From contig NZ_DF158898.1 in NCBI RefSeq assembly GCF_000307265.1, positions 62,001 through 126,000 on the forward strand: a stretch of DNA of 64,000 nucleotides, given 5' to 3'. This DNA is from Oscillibacter ruminantium GH1 (GTDB lineage: Bacteria > Bacillota > Clostridia > Oscillospirales > Oscillospiraceae). This document shows, piece by piece, positions 41,969 through 50,749 of the stretch; the stretch's first letter is position 1; the number at the start of each line of letters is the position of its first letter. A program made the position numbers and the translations under genes. The notes under the pieces were generated by a model. It worked only from the letters and a program-made list of their open reading frames with translations, ran no database searches and was not told the DNA's origin.

Positions 41969-42936
41969 GACTGCCCGCCCCCTTCCGCTTTTTTGCGCCG
42001 CCGTCCACTCTCGCTCTGGCGCATGGCTCGGAACAGGAACAGGCTGATGAGCACGGTGATAAGAAACAGCATAATGGAAACGGCGGCGGCCCGGCCGGTG
42101 TCCGTGCTGTGGAGCCGCATAATGTACATGGTCACGGTGGTGGAGGTATCGTCCGGCAGGCCGATGTATCCGCTGGCGTTGAACAGCGCCGGAATGTCAT
42201 AGAGCTGAAGTCCGCCGATGGCGGAGGTCACCAGCACATAGACAAGGATGGGTTTAAGCAGCGGCAACGTGATGCGGGTGAACTTCTGCCAAGTGCTGGC
42301 CCCGTCCAGATCCGCCGCCTCGTAAAGACTGGCGTTGATGCCCATCATGCCGGAGATCAGGAGCAGGGTGGTGTTGCCGTACCACATCCAGAGCAGGATG
42401 AAGGAGATGGCAAGGCTGGTTTCCCAAGTGCTGGACATGATGTTGGAATTTTGAGAAATTAGCCCGGCGTTCCGCAGAACGGACATCAGCGGGCCATATT
42501 GACTCAAAAACGCGTAAAACAGCAGAGAAATGGAGGCGGCGGTGATGATATTGGGCATGTAGATCAGGACTTTGTAGGCTCCCTTGCCCCGCAGCCGAAC
42601 CCGGCTGTCCGTCAGCCAAGCCGCCGCCAGCAGGGACAGAGCGATCTGAGGGATAAAGTTGAAGACCCAGATGCGCAGTGTGTTGCCCAGATATTTGAGA
42701 AAGTAGGCTTTCTCCCCGTCTGCCAGACCCAGCAACTTGAGATAGTTGCCAAGACCGGTAAACGTGATCGTCTCTTTTAAGTTGCGGGTGGTGTATGCAA
42801 ACAGACTGTAATAAAAGGTGCTGATCAGCGGCCAGAGTGAAAAAACAGTGTAAACAATAAAGAATGGCAGGATAAACCAATACCCGTACTTACTGTAACG
42901 AACGCTTTTGAGTTTTTCCGGCTTTGTGGTTTTCAT
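41965..42936 (-). CDS. sugar ABC transporter permease (MalF type)
   Basis: 323 residues, six predicted helices plus a cytoplasmic tail rich in Arg/Lys (RQSESGRRRKKAEGG). The EAA loop is EAADLDGASTWQKFTRITLPLLKP near residue 217. A start ATG at 42936 gives MKTTKPEKLKSVRYSKYGYWFILPFF. It is separated from the binding-protein gene by a strong hairpin (42962-42994) and overlaps the MalG-type permease. Confidence 0.92.
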   Translation of the reverse strand: MKTTKPEKLKSVRYSKYGYWFILPFFIVYTVFSLWPLISTFYYSLFAYTTRNLKETITFTGLGNYLKLLGLADGEKAYFLKYLGNTLRIWVFNFIPQIALSLLAAAWLTDSRVRLRGKGAYKVLIYMPNIITAASISLLFYAFLSQYGPLMSVLRNAGLISQNSNIMSSTWETSLAISFILLWMWYGNTTLLLISGMMGINASLYEAADLDGASTWQKFTRITLPLLKPILVYVLVTSAIGGLQLYDIPALFNASGYIGLPDDTSTTVTMYIMRLHSTDTGRAAAVSIMLFLITVLISLFLFRAMRQSESGRRRKKAEGGGQS

Positions 42937-42961
42937 GGACGCACTTCCCCCATTTCCCGAA

Positions 42962-42994
42962 GCTCCCCCTCCCGCCTGTTTTGGGAGGGGGAGC
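42962..42994 (-). terminator. intercistronic hairpin between binding-protein and permease genes
   Basis: GCTCCCCCTCCC pairs perfectly with GGGAGGGGGAGC; no T-tract on the minus strand. In sugar importers such hairpins stabilise the 3' end of the binding-protein message so that more of it is made than permease. Confidence 0.65.
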
Positions 42995-43009
42995 CCGTGG
43001 TTACGGTGT

Positions 43010-44410
43010 TCAGCCCACGTTCAGGTAAGAGTACCGGTCGTGGATGGCGGATTTGAAGTTGGAGACGGCGGTGTCCAGATCGACGCTGCCGGAGGCATAC
43101 TCCGACACGGCAGTGGGCAGCAGCTGCTCGCAGATGACCTGATCCTCACCCACGGCCAGAACATGGATGCCGTTGCACTTGTCGGCAAAGAAGCCGATGA
43201 TATCCTGATCGTTGTAGCACTTAAAGGTGCTGGAGGTTCCGGAGCCGTGCTCCTGAATGTCAGAAATCGCTTTTGCGTTATTGACGTAATCGCCGTTTGC
43301 GGTGTTGATTTCCACCATAGAGTCGGCGTTGCAGGTGACATAGTAGAGAATGTCGCGGGCCAGCTGGGTGTCGGAGCACTCCGCCGTGGCGGCAAGGCCG
43401 GTGCCGCCCCAATAGAATGCCTGCGGCCCTTGAATCAGAACCGTGTTGTCGGTCCAAGTGTCGGTCAGGCACCAATAGGAGTACCACGGGCAGCCGGTGA
43501 AGGCAATGCAGGCCTCGGTGTTCACGCCGTCGCCGTCTTTCAGCGCGGCCCAGTCGGGCTTCCACATCAGCGTGTCAAAGGTCAGACCCTTGAGCTGCTT
43601 GCTCAGTTCCAGATAGTCCTTGATTGCGTCGTCCACAACAATGTTGTCTTTGTCGTTATACCATGCCTGAGAACGGGCGCCGTTGCAGAAAACGTATTTC
43701 AAGTCGTCGGTTCCGCTGAGCAGCTTCACCTTTCCGCCGGAAGCGTCGTTCACCTGCGCGGAAACCTTTACCACCTTGTCCCAAGTGGAGAACATCTCCT
43801 GAAGAGCGGCGGGATCGGTGGTGCCCAGATACTGCTGGGCCAGATCCGCGCGGATTTGCCAGCAGCCGGGAGTCGCCTGCCAGAACAGGGCGTATGTATC
43901 GCCGGAGGCAGCGTCGGACCCCAAGTTCAGATTATAGTCGTACATGTCGGACATGTCGTCGGCGGTAATGCCCAAATCCGCCACGTTTTTCAGCAGACCG
44001 GACTGGACGTACTTCTGTACATAGCCAACCTCCAGCAGCATAATGTCCGGATACAGCTCGTTGCCGGGGTCCGCCAAAATGGCGTCAATTTTGTCCTGAT
44101 AGATGTCGGAGTTGCCTACGTTTACGAATACGATGCGGTCCATATCGGCCTGACTGAGATATTTGGGAAGGACTTTCTCCTGAATGGTCGTAAAGTCGGC
44201 GTTCCACGCCCAGATTACAAAGGCGTTCGCGGCGCTGGGGTCGCCGGTGACGGCGGTGCTGTCCTCGGCGCTGGCGGATGCCGATGCAGATGCAGACGCG
44301 GAGCTCCCGGAAGAGACAGCGGCAGAAGGGGCGGCTCCGCCGCCGTTTCCGCAGGCGGCCAGACTAAGAAGCATCATCATCGAGAGAAGTGCGGCAAGGA
44401 CTTTTTTCAT
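43010..44410 (-). CDS. sugar ABC transporter substrate-binding lipoprotein
   Basis: 466 residues from ATG 44410 with GGAGG nine bases upstream. The start MKKVLAALLSMMMLLSLAACG is a lipoprotein signal with the lipid cysteine at 20. A Ser/Ala tract (about 30-55) acts as a linker, then an extracellular solute-binding fold (family 1). Many Trp/Tyr/Asp in TPGCWQI, WAALKDGDGV and GCPWYSYWCLTDTW probably stack on sugar rings. Its place next to cellobiose phosphorylase suggests cellobiose or longer cellodextrins. It is read after the LacI gene across 96 bases. Confidence 0.9.
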   Translation of the reverse strand: MKKVLAALLSMMMLLSLAACGNGGGAAPSAAVSSGSSASASASASASAEDSTAVTGDPSAANAFVIWAWNADFTTIQEKVLPKYLSQADMDRIVFVNVGNSDIYQDKIDAILADPGNELYPDIMLLEVGYVQKYVQSGLLKNVADLGITADDMSDMYDYNLNLGSDAASGDTYALFWQATPGCWQIRADLAQQYLGTTDPAALQEMFSTWDKVVKVSAQVNDASGGKVKLLSGTDDLKYVFCNGARSQAWYNDKDNIVVDDAIKDYLELSKQLKGLTFDTLMWKPDWAALKDGDGVNTEACIAFTGCPWYSYWCLTDTWTDNTVLIQGPQAFYWGGTGLAATAECSDTQLARDILYYVTCNADSMVEINTANGDYVNNAKAISDIQEHGSGTSSTFKCYNDQDIIGFFADKCNGIHVLAVGEDQVICEQLLPTAVSEYASGSVDLDTAVSNFKSAIHDRYSYLNVG

Positions 44411-44506
44411 TTTGATTCCTCCATATCCAAATTTGTTTCCAAACATGTGCCGTATGGTTTGCGCCGGTCGTTTATCCACGCGCCCGCTGCGGGCGGAGAA
44501 TATGGA

Positions 44507-45514
44507 TTACAGCTGCTTCACAGAGCCGCCGATCAGCAGTTCGCCGGGAATCAACTCTTGGCGGGGGAGATGGGTGCGGGACTGCTCAATGGCCTCGATG
44601 AGCATGCGGGCGGCGTGGCTGCCCAGACGCTCGGTGTCCTGACGGATGGTGGTGAGTATGGGGCGCAGAGCCTGACTGAGATAGATACCGTCGTATCCGG
44701 CTACACTGATGTCGTCCGGAACGGAAAGGCCCATAGCTTCCAGCTGGTTCCGTCCGCCCAAATAAGAGAAATCGTCGGGATAGAGGATGCAGGTGGGAGG
44801 GACGGGCAGACTTAAAAGCGCCTGTGTAGCCTGTGCGCTGGACGTTGGGTCGCGATAGCGGGCGGGGCGGATATACGCCTCCGGAACCTCCGCCCCCAGT
44901 TCCTCGCAGGTGCGGCAGAAACTGGCCAGACGGCTGCGGGTGACTGAGGTCATCTCGCCATGGATATAGGCAATGCGCCGATGACCCTTTTCATAGACGT
45001 GGGTCACCAAATCCTGCATCCCCTTCACGTTGTCGGAGACAACTGCGCCCCGCTGGTCAAATACATGGTCCACGGTGACAACCGGAATATCACTGCTTAC
45101 CAATTCCCGTACCGCGGGGTCTTCGAAATCCACGCAGGCGATGATGACTCCGTCGCAGTTGCGATAACGGCAGTGCTCCAGATAGGACATGGAGCTGCCG
45201 CCCAAATTCTGGCTGATAAAGGTTAAATCATAGCCGCCGCACTCCGCTTCGTTTTTAAAGTCGTTGAGAACGGCGGAAAAATAATCGTGACGCAGACCGC
45301 TTTGCAGTTGGTCCACAAAGAGGACGCCGATGTTATGGGAACGATTGGTCTTCAGCAGCCGGGCCGCGGCGTTGGGTGTGTAGCCCATCTCCTCCGCCGT
45401 TCGGCGGACCAGAGCCACCGTCTCTTCACTAACGTCGGGGTAGCCGTTGAGAACCTTGCTGACTGTGGAGTGCGATACTCCGCAGGCTTTTGAAATGTCT
45501 TTGATGGTCACCAT
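44507..45514 (-). CDS. LacI-family transcriptional regulator
   Basis: 335 residues from ATG 45514 with GGAGGAAT before it. The DNA-binding head is VTIKDISKACGVSHSTVSKVLNGYPDVSEETVALVRRTAEEMGYTPNAAARLLKT; residues 60-330 are a periplasmic-binding-like sugar sensor (GVLFVDQLQSGL, GVIIACVDFEDPAV, VSVAGYDGIYLSQ). The gene has a consensus promoter overlapped downstream by the palindrome GAACACGTTTTC, with a second related site ahead of the phosphorylase. This arrangement fits a repressor controlling both itself with the importer and the phosphorylase. The inducer is probably a cello-oligosaccharide, by context. Confidence 0.92.
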   Translation of the reverse strand: MVTIKDISKACGVSHSTVSKVLNGYPDVSEETVALVRRTAEEMGYTPNAAARLLKTNRSHNIGVLFVDQLQSGLRHDYFSAVLNDFKNEAECGGYDLTFISQNLGGSSMSYLEHCRYRNCDGVIIACVDFEDPAVRELVSSDIPVVTVDHVFDQRGAVVSDNVKGMQDLVTHVYEKGHRRIAYIHGEMTSVTRSRLASFCRTCEELGAEVPEAYIRPARYRDPTSSAQATQALLSLPVPPTCILYPDDFSYLGGRNQLEAMGLSVPDDISVAGYDGIYLSQALRPILTTIRQDTERLGSHAARMLIEAIEQSRTHLPRQELIPGELLIGGSVKQL

Positions 45515-45534
45515 AGTATTCCTCCACACGAATC

Positions 45535-45546
45535 GAACACGTTTTC
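45535..45546. promoter_or_regulatory. LacI-type operator candidate 1 (at the lacI start)
   Basis: GAACACGTTTTC, a near-palindrome with the central CG typical for LacI-family operators. It lies just after the -10 box of the minus-strand promoter, at the expected start of transcription. Confidence 0.6.
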
Positions 45547-45554
45547 GTAACTCC

Positions 45555-45583
45555 ATTATATTTTCCAATTTCATCCACGTCAA
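45555..45583 (-). promoter_or_regulatory. promoter of the lacI-importer operon
   Basis: On the minus strand TTGACG (45583-45578), 17-base spacer, TATAAT (45560-45555). Confidence 0.8.
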
Positions 45584-45667
45584 CACTTTTCTTGGTGAAA
45601 AATTCTATAATAATTTAGAGATTAATTTGTAATAAATGTTAAAAAATGAAATGTTTTCAAATTATTC

Positions 45668-45696
45668 TTGTGCAAAATAAAAAATTGCGCTATGGT
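45668..45696 (+). promoter_or_regulatory. candidate promoter of cellobiose phosphorylase
   Basis: TTGTGC (45668-45673), 17-base spacer, TATGGT (45691-45696). Both boxes are imperfect, as for a controlled promoter. Confidence 0.5.
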
Positions 45697-45725
45697 AGGG
45701 GCATCTGTTAGAAACTGTAATTGCA

Positions 45726-45736
45726 AAAACGTGTTC
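45726..45736. promoter_or_regulatory. LacI-type operator candidate 2 (ahead of the phosphorylase)
   Basis: AAAACGTGTTC, the reverse complement of the core of site 1 (11 matching bases), placed about 25-35 bases after the phosphorylase start of transcription. Confidence 0.6.
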
Positions 45737-45771
45737 TTTAATGTTTAAATTGAAGTGGAGGCGGCTTTTCT

Positions 45772-48201
45772 TTGAAATTTGGGTACTTTGATGATGAAAA
45801 TAGGGAATATGTCGTAGAAACTCCCGCAACGCCGCTGCCGTGGATCAATTATTTGGGGAATCAGGATTTTTTCGGCCTGATCTCCAACACCGGAGGCGGA
45901 TATTGCTTCTACCGGGACGCCAAACTCCGGCGGCTCATTCGCTATCGCTATCAAAACGTTCCCGCAGATATGGGAGGGCGATTTTTCTATCTCCGGGAGC
46001 CGGAAAAGACTCCATGGAGTCCGGCGTTTCTCCCATGCGGAACGGCGCTGGACCGCTATCGCTGCCGCCATGGGCTGGGCTATACGGTGTTTGAAAGCGA
46101 GAAGGATCATCTGGCCGCATCGCTGACAGCCTTTATCCCCTTGCACGAAACCTGTGAAGTTCACAGCCTGACTTTAAAGAACAACGGGAAGCAGGAAAAG
46201 GAGATCGAGCTTTGGGGGGCGGTGGAGTGGTGTTTGTGGAACGCGGCGGACGACGCGGCCAACTTCCAGAGGAACCTGAACACCGGCGAGGTGGAGACGG
46301 AGCCTTCCGTTATTTATCACACCACGGAGTATCGGGAGCGGCGGGATCACTACGCTTGGTTTTCTGTCAACACGCACACCGATGGCTTTGAGACAGATCG
46401 GGACGAATTTTTGGGGCCGTTTGGCGACTGGCGTGCACCCCGGCAGGTGACGGCGGGGCAGAGCAAAAATTCCGAGGCCCATGGCGGAGCCCCCATCGCC
46501 GCTCACCGCATAACAGTGAAGCTGGAGCCGGGCGAGGAGACACGGTACGTCTTTTTGCTGGGTTATGCCGAAAATCCACGGGACCAAAAGTTTTCTGCCC
46601 CCGGCGTTGTGCGAAAGGATGGGGCGCGGCGGGTCGTAGATCGGTTTCTGAATCCCGCCGCGGCGGATGCCGCGCTGGCGGAGCTGAAATCCTACTGGAC
46701 GGAACTGCTGTCCGTTTACACGGTATCCAGCAAAGAGCCCAGGCTGGATCGGATGGTAAACATCTGGAACCAGTACCAGTGCATGGTGACCTTTAACATG
46801 AGCCGCTCCGCCAGCTATTTTGAAAGTGGAATGGGCCGGGGTATGGGCTTCCGGGACAGCTGCCAGGATTTGCTGGGCTTTGTCCATCTGATCCCAGATC
46901 GGGCGCGGGAGCGCATTTTGGACATCGCCGCCGTCCAGAAGCCGGACGGCTCTACCTACCACCAATACCAGCCTTTGACCAAGCGGGGAAATAACGACAT
47001 CGGCTCCGGCTTTAACGACGATCCACTGTGGTTGGTGGCTGCGGTGTGTGCCTACCTGCGGGAGACGGGGGATTTTTCCATTCTGGAAGAGCTGGTTCCC
47101 TTTGACAGCCGCCCCGGCAGTGAGGCACCGCTGCTGGAGCATCTGCGGTGCAGCGTCCACTTCACCATGAACCATTTAGGCCCCCACGGTCTGCCCCTGA
47201 TCGGAAGGGCGGACTGGAACGACTGCCTGAATCTGAATTGCTTTTCCGAGGAACCGGGAGAGAGCTTTCAAGTCACCGGTCCCAGCGACGGGGTGGTGGC
47301 AGAGAGCGTCTTTATTGCCGGCATGTTCGTGAAATACGGGCGGGAATACGCCGATCTGTGCCGCTGGCTGAAGCTGGGTGACGAAGCGGCGCGCGTGGAC
47401 CAAGCGGTCGCAGACATGGAAAAAGCCGTCCTTACGGACGGCTGGGACGGAGCGTGGTATCTCCGGGCTTATGACGCAGCGGGAAATCCCGTGGGCGGAG
47501 AATCCTGCACCGAGGGACAGATTTTCATCGAGCCGCAAGGTTTCTGCGCCATGGCGGGTATCGGTGGGGCAGAGGGGCGGCCCCAAAAGGCGCTGGATTC
47601 CGTTCGGAAGCATCTGCTGGGGGACTACGGCGTGGAGCTGCTCACCCCTTGCTATACCGCGTATCACAAGGAGTTGGGGGAAATCACCAGCTATCCACCC
47701 GGCTACAAGGAAAACGGCTCCGTTTTCTGCCACAACAACCCTTGGCTTTCCATCGCGGAAACAGAGCTTGGCAGAGGGGAAGAAGCTTTCGACGTCTATC
47801 GCCGCATCTGCCCTGCATGGGTGGAGGAGCGCTCGGAGATTCACCGAACGGAGCCGTATGTATACAGCCAGACGGTGGCGGGACGCGCTGCCGCCCGACC
47901 CGGCGAGGCAAAAAACAGCTGGCTTACCGGGACTTCCGCTTGGTCCTTCGTAAATATCAGTCAGGCGATCTTAGGCATTCAGCCGGATTATGATGGGCTG
48001 CGCATTCGCCCGTGCCTGCCGAGGGAGCTAGGGGAACTGACTGTCTGCCGACGGTTCCGGGGCGTGGATTATACCATCCACATCCGTAACGGCGGCGGAC
48101 ACCGCCCCCAGCTGCGACTGAACGGTCTGCCGCTTGCAGGCGATCTGGTTCCGCTCCCGCCAGAGGGGGTCAAAACCTGCCATGTGGAAGTGCGGCTGTG
48201 A
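45772..48201 (+). CDS. cbpA: cellobiose phosphorylase (glycoside hydrolase family 94)
   Basis: 809 residues, matching the roughly 811 of clostridial cellobiose phosphorylases. From memory, wide stretches agree with the Clostridium thermocellum enzyme: RMVNIWNQYQCMVTFNMSRS, SYFESGMGRGMGFRDS, and IGRADWNDCLNLNCFS, which holds the catalytic acid Asp. It splits cellobiose with phosphate to glucose 1-phosphate and glucose in the cytoplasm, saving ATP. No signal peptide. The start is TTG 45772 with GGAGG 10 bases upstream. Divergent from lacI and the importer, with operator-like sites between. Confidence 0.95.
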   Translation: MKFGYFDDENREYVVETPATPLPWINYLGNQDFFGLISNTGGGYCFYRDAKLRRLIRYRYQNVPADMGGRFFYLREPEKTPWSPAFLPCGTALDRYRCRHGLGYTVFESEKDHLAASLTAFIPLHETCEVHSLTLKNNGKQEKEIELWGAVEWCLWNAADDAANFQRNLNTGEVETEPSVIYHTTEYRERRDHYAWFSVNTHTDGFETDRDEFLGPFGDWRAPRQVTAGQSKNSEAHGGAPIAAHRITVKLEPGEETRYVFLLGYAENPRDQKFSAPGVVRKDGARRVVDRFLNPAAADAALAELKSYWTELLSVYTVSSKEPRLDRMVNIWNQYQCMVTFNMSRSASYFESGMGRGMGFRDSCQDLLGFVHLIPDRARERILDIAAVQKPDGSTYHQYQPLTKRGNNDIGSGFNDDPLWLVAAVCAYLRETGDFSILEELVPFDSRPGSEAPLLEHLRCSVHFTMNHLGPHGLPLIGRADWNDCLNLNCFSEEPGESFQVTGPSDGVVAESVFIAGMFVKYGREYADLCRWLKLGDEAARVDQAVADMEKAVLTDGWDGAWYLRAYDAAGNPVGGESCTEGQIFIEPQGFCAMAGIGGAEGRPQKALDSVRKHLLGDYGVELLTPCYTAYHKELGEITSYPPGYKENGSVFCHNNPWLSIAETELGRGEEAFDVYRRICPAWVEERSEIHRTEPYVYSQTVAGRAAARPGEAKNSWLTGTSAWSFVNISQAILGIQPDYDGLRIRPCLPRELGELTVCRRFRGVDYTIHIRNGGGHRPQLRLNGLPLAGDLVPLPPEGVKTCHVEVRL

Positions 48202-48269
48202 ACGGCCTGACGTTCGTTGAAACAGCGTGAAAAAACAGATGCCGGAAAAACCTCGCCATGACCAGTCTT

Positions 48270-48313
48270 AAAAAAACAGGACGGAGACGCCAAAGCGGCG
48301 GCTCCGTCCTGCT
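48270..48313. terminator. bidirectional terminator between the phosphorylase and lysS
   Basis: CAGGACGGAG (48277) and CTCCGTCCTG (48302). On the minus strand TTTTTTTAAG follows, so it mainly serves lysS. Confidence 0.85.
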
Positions 48314-48343
48314 TCTATATGCCGCATGGCGGCGTTTGAACAA

Positions 48344-49846
48344 TCAGTTGTCCAAGGGCTTCATGGTGGGGAACAGGATTACGTCCCGGATGGTGTCGGA
48401 ATTGGTCAGCAGCATGACCACACGGTCAATGCCAATGCCCATGCCGCCGGTGGGGGGGAGTCCGTATTCCAAAGCGGTGAGGAAGTCCTCGTCCAGCATC
48501 TCGGCCTCCTCATCGCCCCGCTCCCGGGCCTCCGCCTGCTTTTCAAACCGCTGGCGCTGGTCAATGGGGTCGTTCAACTCGGAATAGGCGTTGCCCATCT
48601 CGCTGTGGTTAATGAAAAACTCAAACCGCTCGGTGAGACGGGGGTCCTGCGGGCTGCGCTTGGTTAGGGGAGAGACTTCCACCGGATACATGGTGATGAA
48701 GGTGGGCTGGATCAAATGATCTTCCACCCGCTGGTCAAAGCACTGGTACAGGGCGTTGCCCCATGTCTTCTCCGCGCTGTCTGCCAGCTCCACGCCCTTG
48801 GCCTTCGCGGCGGCAACTGCTTCTGCGTCGTCGGAGATGGCGCCGAAATCAATCCCCACGTACTGCTTCACTGCGTCAATCATGGTCAGGCGGGGCCAGC
48901 CGGGAGTCAGATCAATCTTTTGTCCCATCCACTCCACTTCATAGGTGCCCAAAAGTTCCTTCGCGGCGGAGGAGACAACGCCCTCGGCAATGTCCATCAT
49001 CCCGTGAAAATCGGTATAGGCCTGATAAAGCTCCACGGTGGTGAATTCCGGGTTGTGCTTGGGGTCCATGCCCTCGTTGCGGAAGATGCGGCCAATCTCA
49101 TAGACCCGGTCCATGCCGCCCACGATCAGCCGCTTCAGCGGCAGCTCCGTGGCAATACGCATGTACATGTCGATATCCAGCGTGTTGTGATGGGTCACAA
49201 AGGGGCGGGCGGCCGCGCCGCCGGAAATGGTGTTCAAAACCGGGGTTTCCACCTCAATATAACCCAGATTGTCCAGATAGTTGCGCAGGTGCTTGATGAA
49301 CTGGGAACGGATGATGAAGTTGCGCTTCACCTCCGGATTCACAATCAAATCCACATACCGCTGGCGATACCGCAGCTCCTTGTCCTGAAGGCCGTGGAAC
49401 TTTTCAGGCAGAGGCAGCAATGCCTTGCTGAGGAGGACGATGTCCTTGGCCCGGACGCTCATCTCGCCCCGCTGGGTGCGAAAAACCTCGCCGTCCACAC
49501 CAACGATGTCGCCGATGTCGTACTTTTTGAACTTCTTATAGACCGCCTCATCCATCTCGTCCTGCCGCGCGTAGAGCTGAATGCGGCCCTCCCGGTCGGC
49601 GAGATCGCAGAAGCTCACCTTGCCCATGCCGCGCTTGCTCATCAGACGGCCCGCGATCTTCACGCTCTGGCCCTCCATGGCGTCGAAATGGGACTTGATC
49701 TGTTCGCTGGTGGCGTTCCAGTCAAATCGGGTCTGGCGGAAAGGGTCCTCGCCCGCGGCCTGAAGCGCTGCCAGCTTTTCTCGGCGGACCCGGGTCTGCT
49801 CACTCAGATCCAGTTCGGGCCGCTGGGATGTCTCTTGTTCAGCCAT
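48344..49846 (-). CDS. lysS: lysyl-tRNA synthetase, class II
   Basis: 500 residues from ATG 49846 with AAGGAGAATAAT before it. An N-terminal OB-fold anticodon domain (about 60-165; IAGRLMSKRGMGKVSFCDL) precedes the class II core: motif 1 around FIIRSQFIKHLRNYLDNLGYIEVETPVL, motif 2 FRNEGMDPKHNPEFTTVELYQAY, motif 3 GLPPTGGMGIGIDRVVMLLT. It charges tRNA-Lys. greA ends 10 bases upstream, so the pair is one operon from the promoter at 50410-50438, as in other Firmicutes. Confidence 0.96.
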   Translation of the reverse strand: MAEQETSQRPELDLSEQTRVRREKLAALQAAGEDPFRQTRFDWNATSEQIKSHFDAMEGQSVKIAGRLMSKRGMGKVSFCDLADREGRIQLYARQDEMDEAVYKKFKKYDIGDIVGVDGEVFRTQRGEMSVRAKDIVLLSKALLPLPEKFHGLQDKELRYRQRYVDLIVNPEVKRNFIIRSQFIKHLRNYLDNLGYIEVETPVLNTISGGAAARPFVTHHNTLDIDMYMRIATELPLKRLIVGGMDRVYEIGRIFRNEGMDPKHNPEFTTVELYQAYTDFHGMMDIAEGVVSSAAKELLGTYEVEWMGQKIDLTPGWPRLTMIDAVKQYVGIDFGAISDDAEAVAAAKAKGVELADSAEKTWGNALYQCFDQRVEDHLIQPTFITMYPVEVSPLTKRSPQDPRLTERFEFFINHSEMGNAYSELNDPIDQRQRFEKQAEARERGDEEAEMLDEDFLTALEYGLPPTGGMGIGIDRVVMLLTNSDTIRDVILFPTMKPLDN

Positions 49847-49856
49847 ATTATTCTCC

Positions 49857-50333
49857 TTACCGCTCAATCTTGTGAACCACGTAGGTGAGACTGCCGTTGG
49901 GGGCTTCCACCGTGACGGTCTGCCCCTCTTTTGCGCCCATCAGGGCCTTGCCAAAGGGGGATTCCTCGGAAATGATGCCGTGCATCGGGTCGGATTCCTG
50001 AGAGCCGACGATTTTATAGACCGTGGGCAGCACGTTGCCGCTGCCATCCGCCACAGTGACCTTGCAGCCGATGGTGACGGCGTCGTTGTCTGCGGCGTTC
50101 TCGTCCACCACCACAGCGTGCTGCAGGACTTCCTCCAGCTCCGCAATGCGGGAGTACAGTTTGCCCTGCTCGTTTTTTGCCTCGTCATATTCGCTGTTTT
50201 CGCTGAGATCGCCGAAGCCGCGGGCGATTTTGATCTGCTCTGCAACCTCGTCACTGCGGGTGGTTTTTAAAAAATTCAGTTCTGTCTGCAGCTCGTCGAG
50301 ACGGGCTTGGCTCATCCTGTATTCGTTGCTCAT
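49857..50333 (-). CDS. greA: transcription elongation factor GreA
   Basis: 158 residues from ATG 50333; AAAGGAC is upstream. The N-terminal coiled-coil finger (about 1-75) has family text ELNFLKTTRSDEVAEQIKIARGFGDLSENSEYDEAKNEQ, whose acidic tip enters the RNA polymerase secondary channel and stimulates transcript cleavage; the C-terminal FKBP-like domain ends GKALMGAKEGQTVTVEAP. It rescues backtracked polymerase. First gene of the greA-lysS operon with a consensus promoter. Confidence 0.95.
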   Translation of the reverse strand: MSNEYRMSQARLDELQTELNFLKTTRSDEVAEQIKIARGFGDLSENSEYDEAKNEQGKLYSRIAELEEVLQHAVVVDENAADNDAVTIGCKVTVADGSGNVLPTVYKIVGSQESDPMHGIISEESPFGKALMGAKEGQTVTVEAPNGSLTYVVHKIER

Positions 50334-50409
50334 CGGTACAAGTCCTTTCTGCTCCCCTATATTTTCCTTATGGATGTCCACAAGGATTCCAGCTTAGTCA
50401 TGACACAAT

Positions 50410-50438
50410 ATTATAGAGTTTCCGAAACCCAATGTCAA
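50410..50438 (-). promoter_or_regulatory. consensus promoter of greA-lysS
   Basis: On the minus strand a perfect TTGACA (50438-50433), 17-base spacer and a perfect TATAAT (50415-50410). Confidence 0.9.
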
Positions 50439-50508
50439 GCGGTTCCGTGATGCTGAGGACAGTTTAAAGGACATGGGATGCACAAATGCGAAAACCGTCG
50501 AAAAACGG

Positions 50509-50536
50509 TTGCAAAATTATAGAAAAATGATATACT
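50509..50536 (+). promoter_or_regulatory. promoter of the small 50.5-kb transcription unit
   Basis: TTGCAA (50509-50514), 16-base spacer and TATACT (50531-50536) with TGA just before it (extended -10). An inverted repeat AACCGT/ACGGTT at 50494-50510 touches the -35 box. Confidence 0.65.
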
Positions 50537-50564
50537 GAAAAAAAATAGGCGGAGGAAATATCGG

Positions 50565-50738
50565 ATGGCTTTTGGTGAAAACGCTGCAAGCCAATGCGAT
50601 TTAAAGGCAGAGGCGGATATTGTGCGGTGCTGCCTTAAGTGCGATACAGTTTTGAAAAGAAAGAAAAGGGACAACTCCGGCGGCGAATGCCGCCGCACAA
50701 AGTCGAGAGCCATAGCGCGAGCAGGTGGCGGCAACTGA
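50565..50738 (+). CDS. possible Cys-containing 57-residue protein
   Basis: ATG 50565 has GGAGG nine bases upstream, and the frame runs 57 codons to TGA. The product starts MAFGENAASQCDLKAEADIV and has five cysteines (11, 22, 23, 26, 42, including CCLKC), with a basic second half (LKRKKRD, CRRTKSRAIARA). There is no membrane helix. The Cys spacing could hold a metal. Codon use is mixed (ATA, AGA, TTA), unlike the highly expressed neighbours, so the frame may be chance within an RNA. Promoter, ribosome binding site and terminator in order favour a real gene, but evidence is limited. Confidence 0.35.
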   Translation: MAFGENAASQCDLKAEADIVRCCLKCDTVLKRKKRDNSGGECRRTKSRAIARAGGGN

Positions 50739-50749
50739 AGAGTTGGGAA

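Noticed and set aside
44411-44506. Third LacI-type operator ahead of the sugar-binding lipoprotein gene
   Set aside because: The stretch has CAAATTTG-like and AAACATG pieces but not the ACGTGTTC core shared by the two sites in the divergent region.
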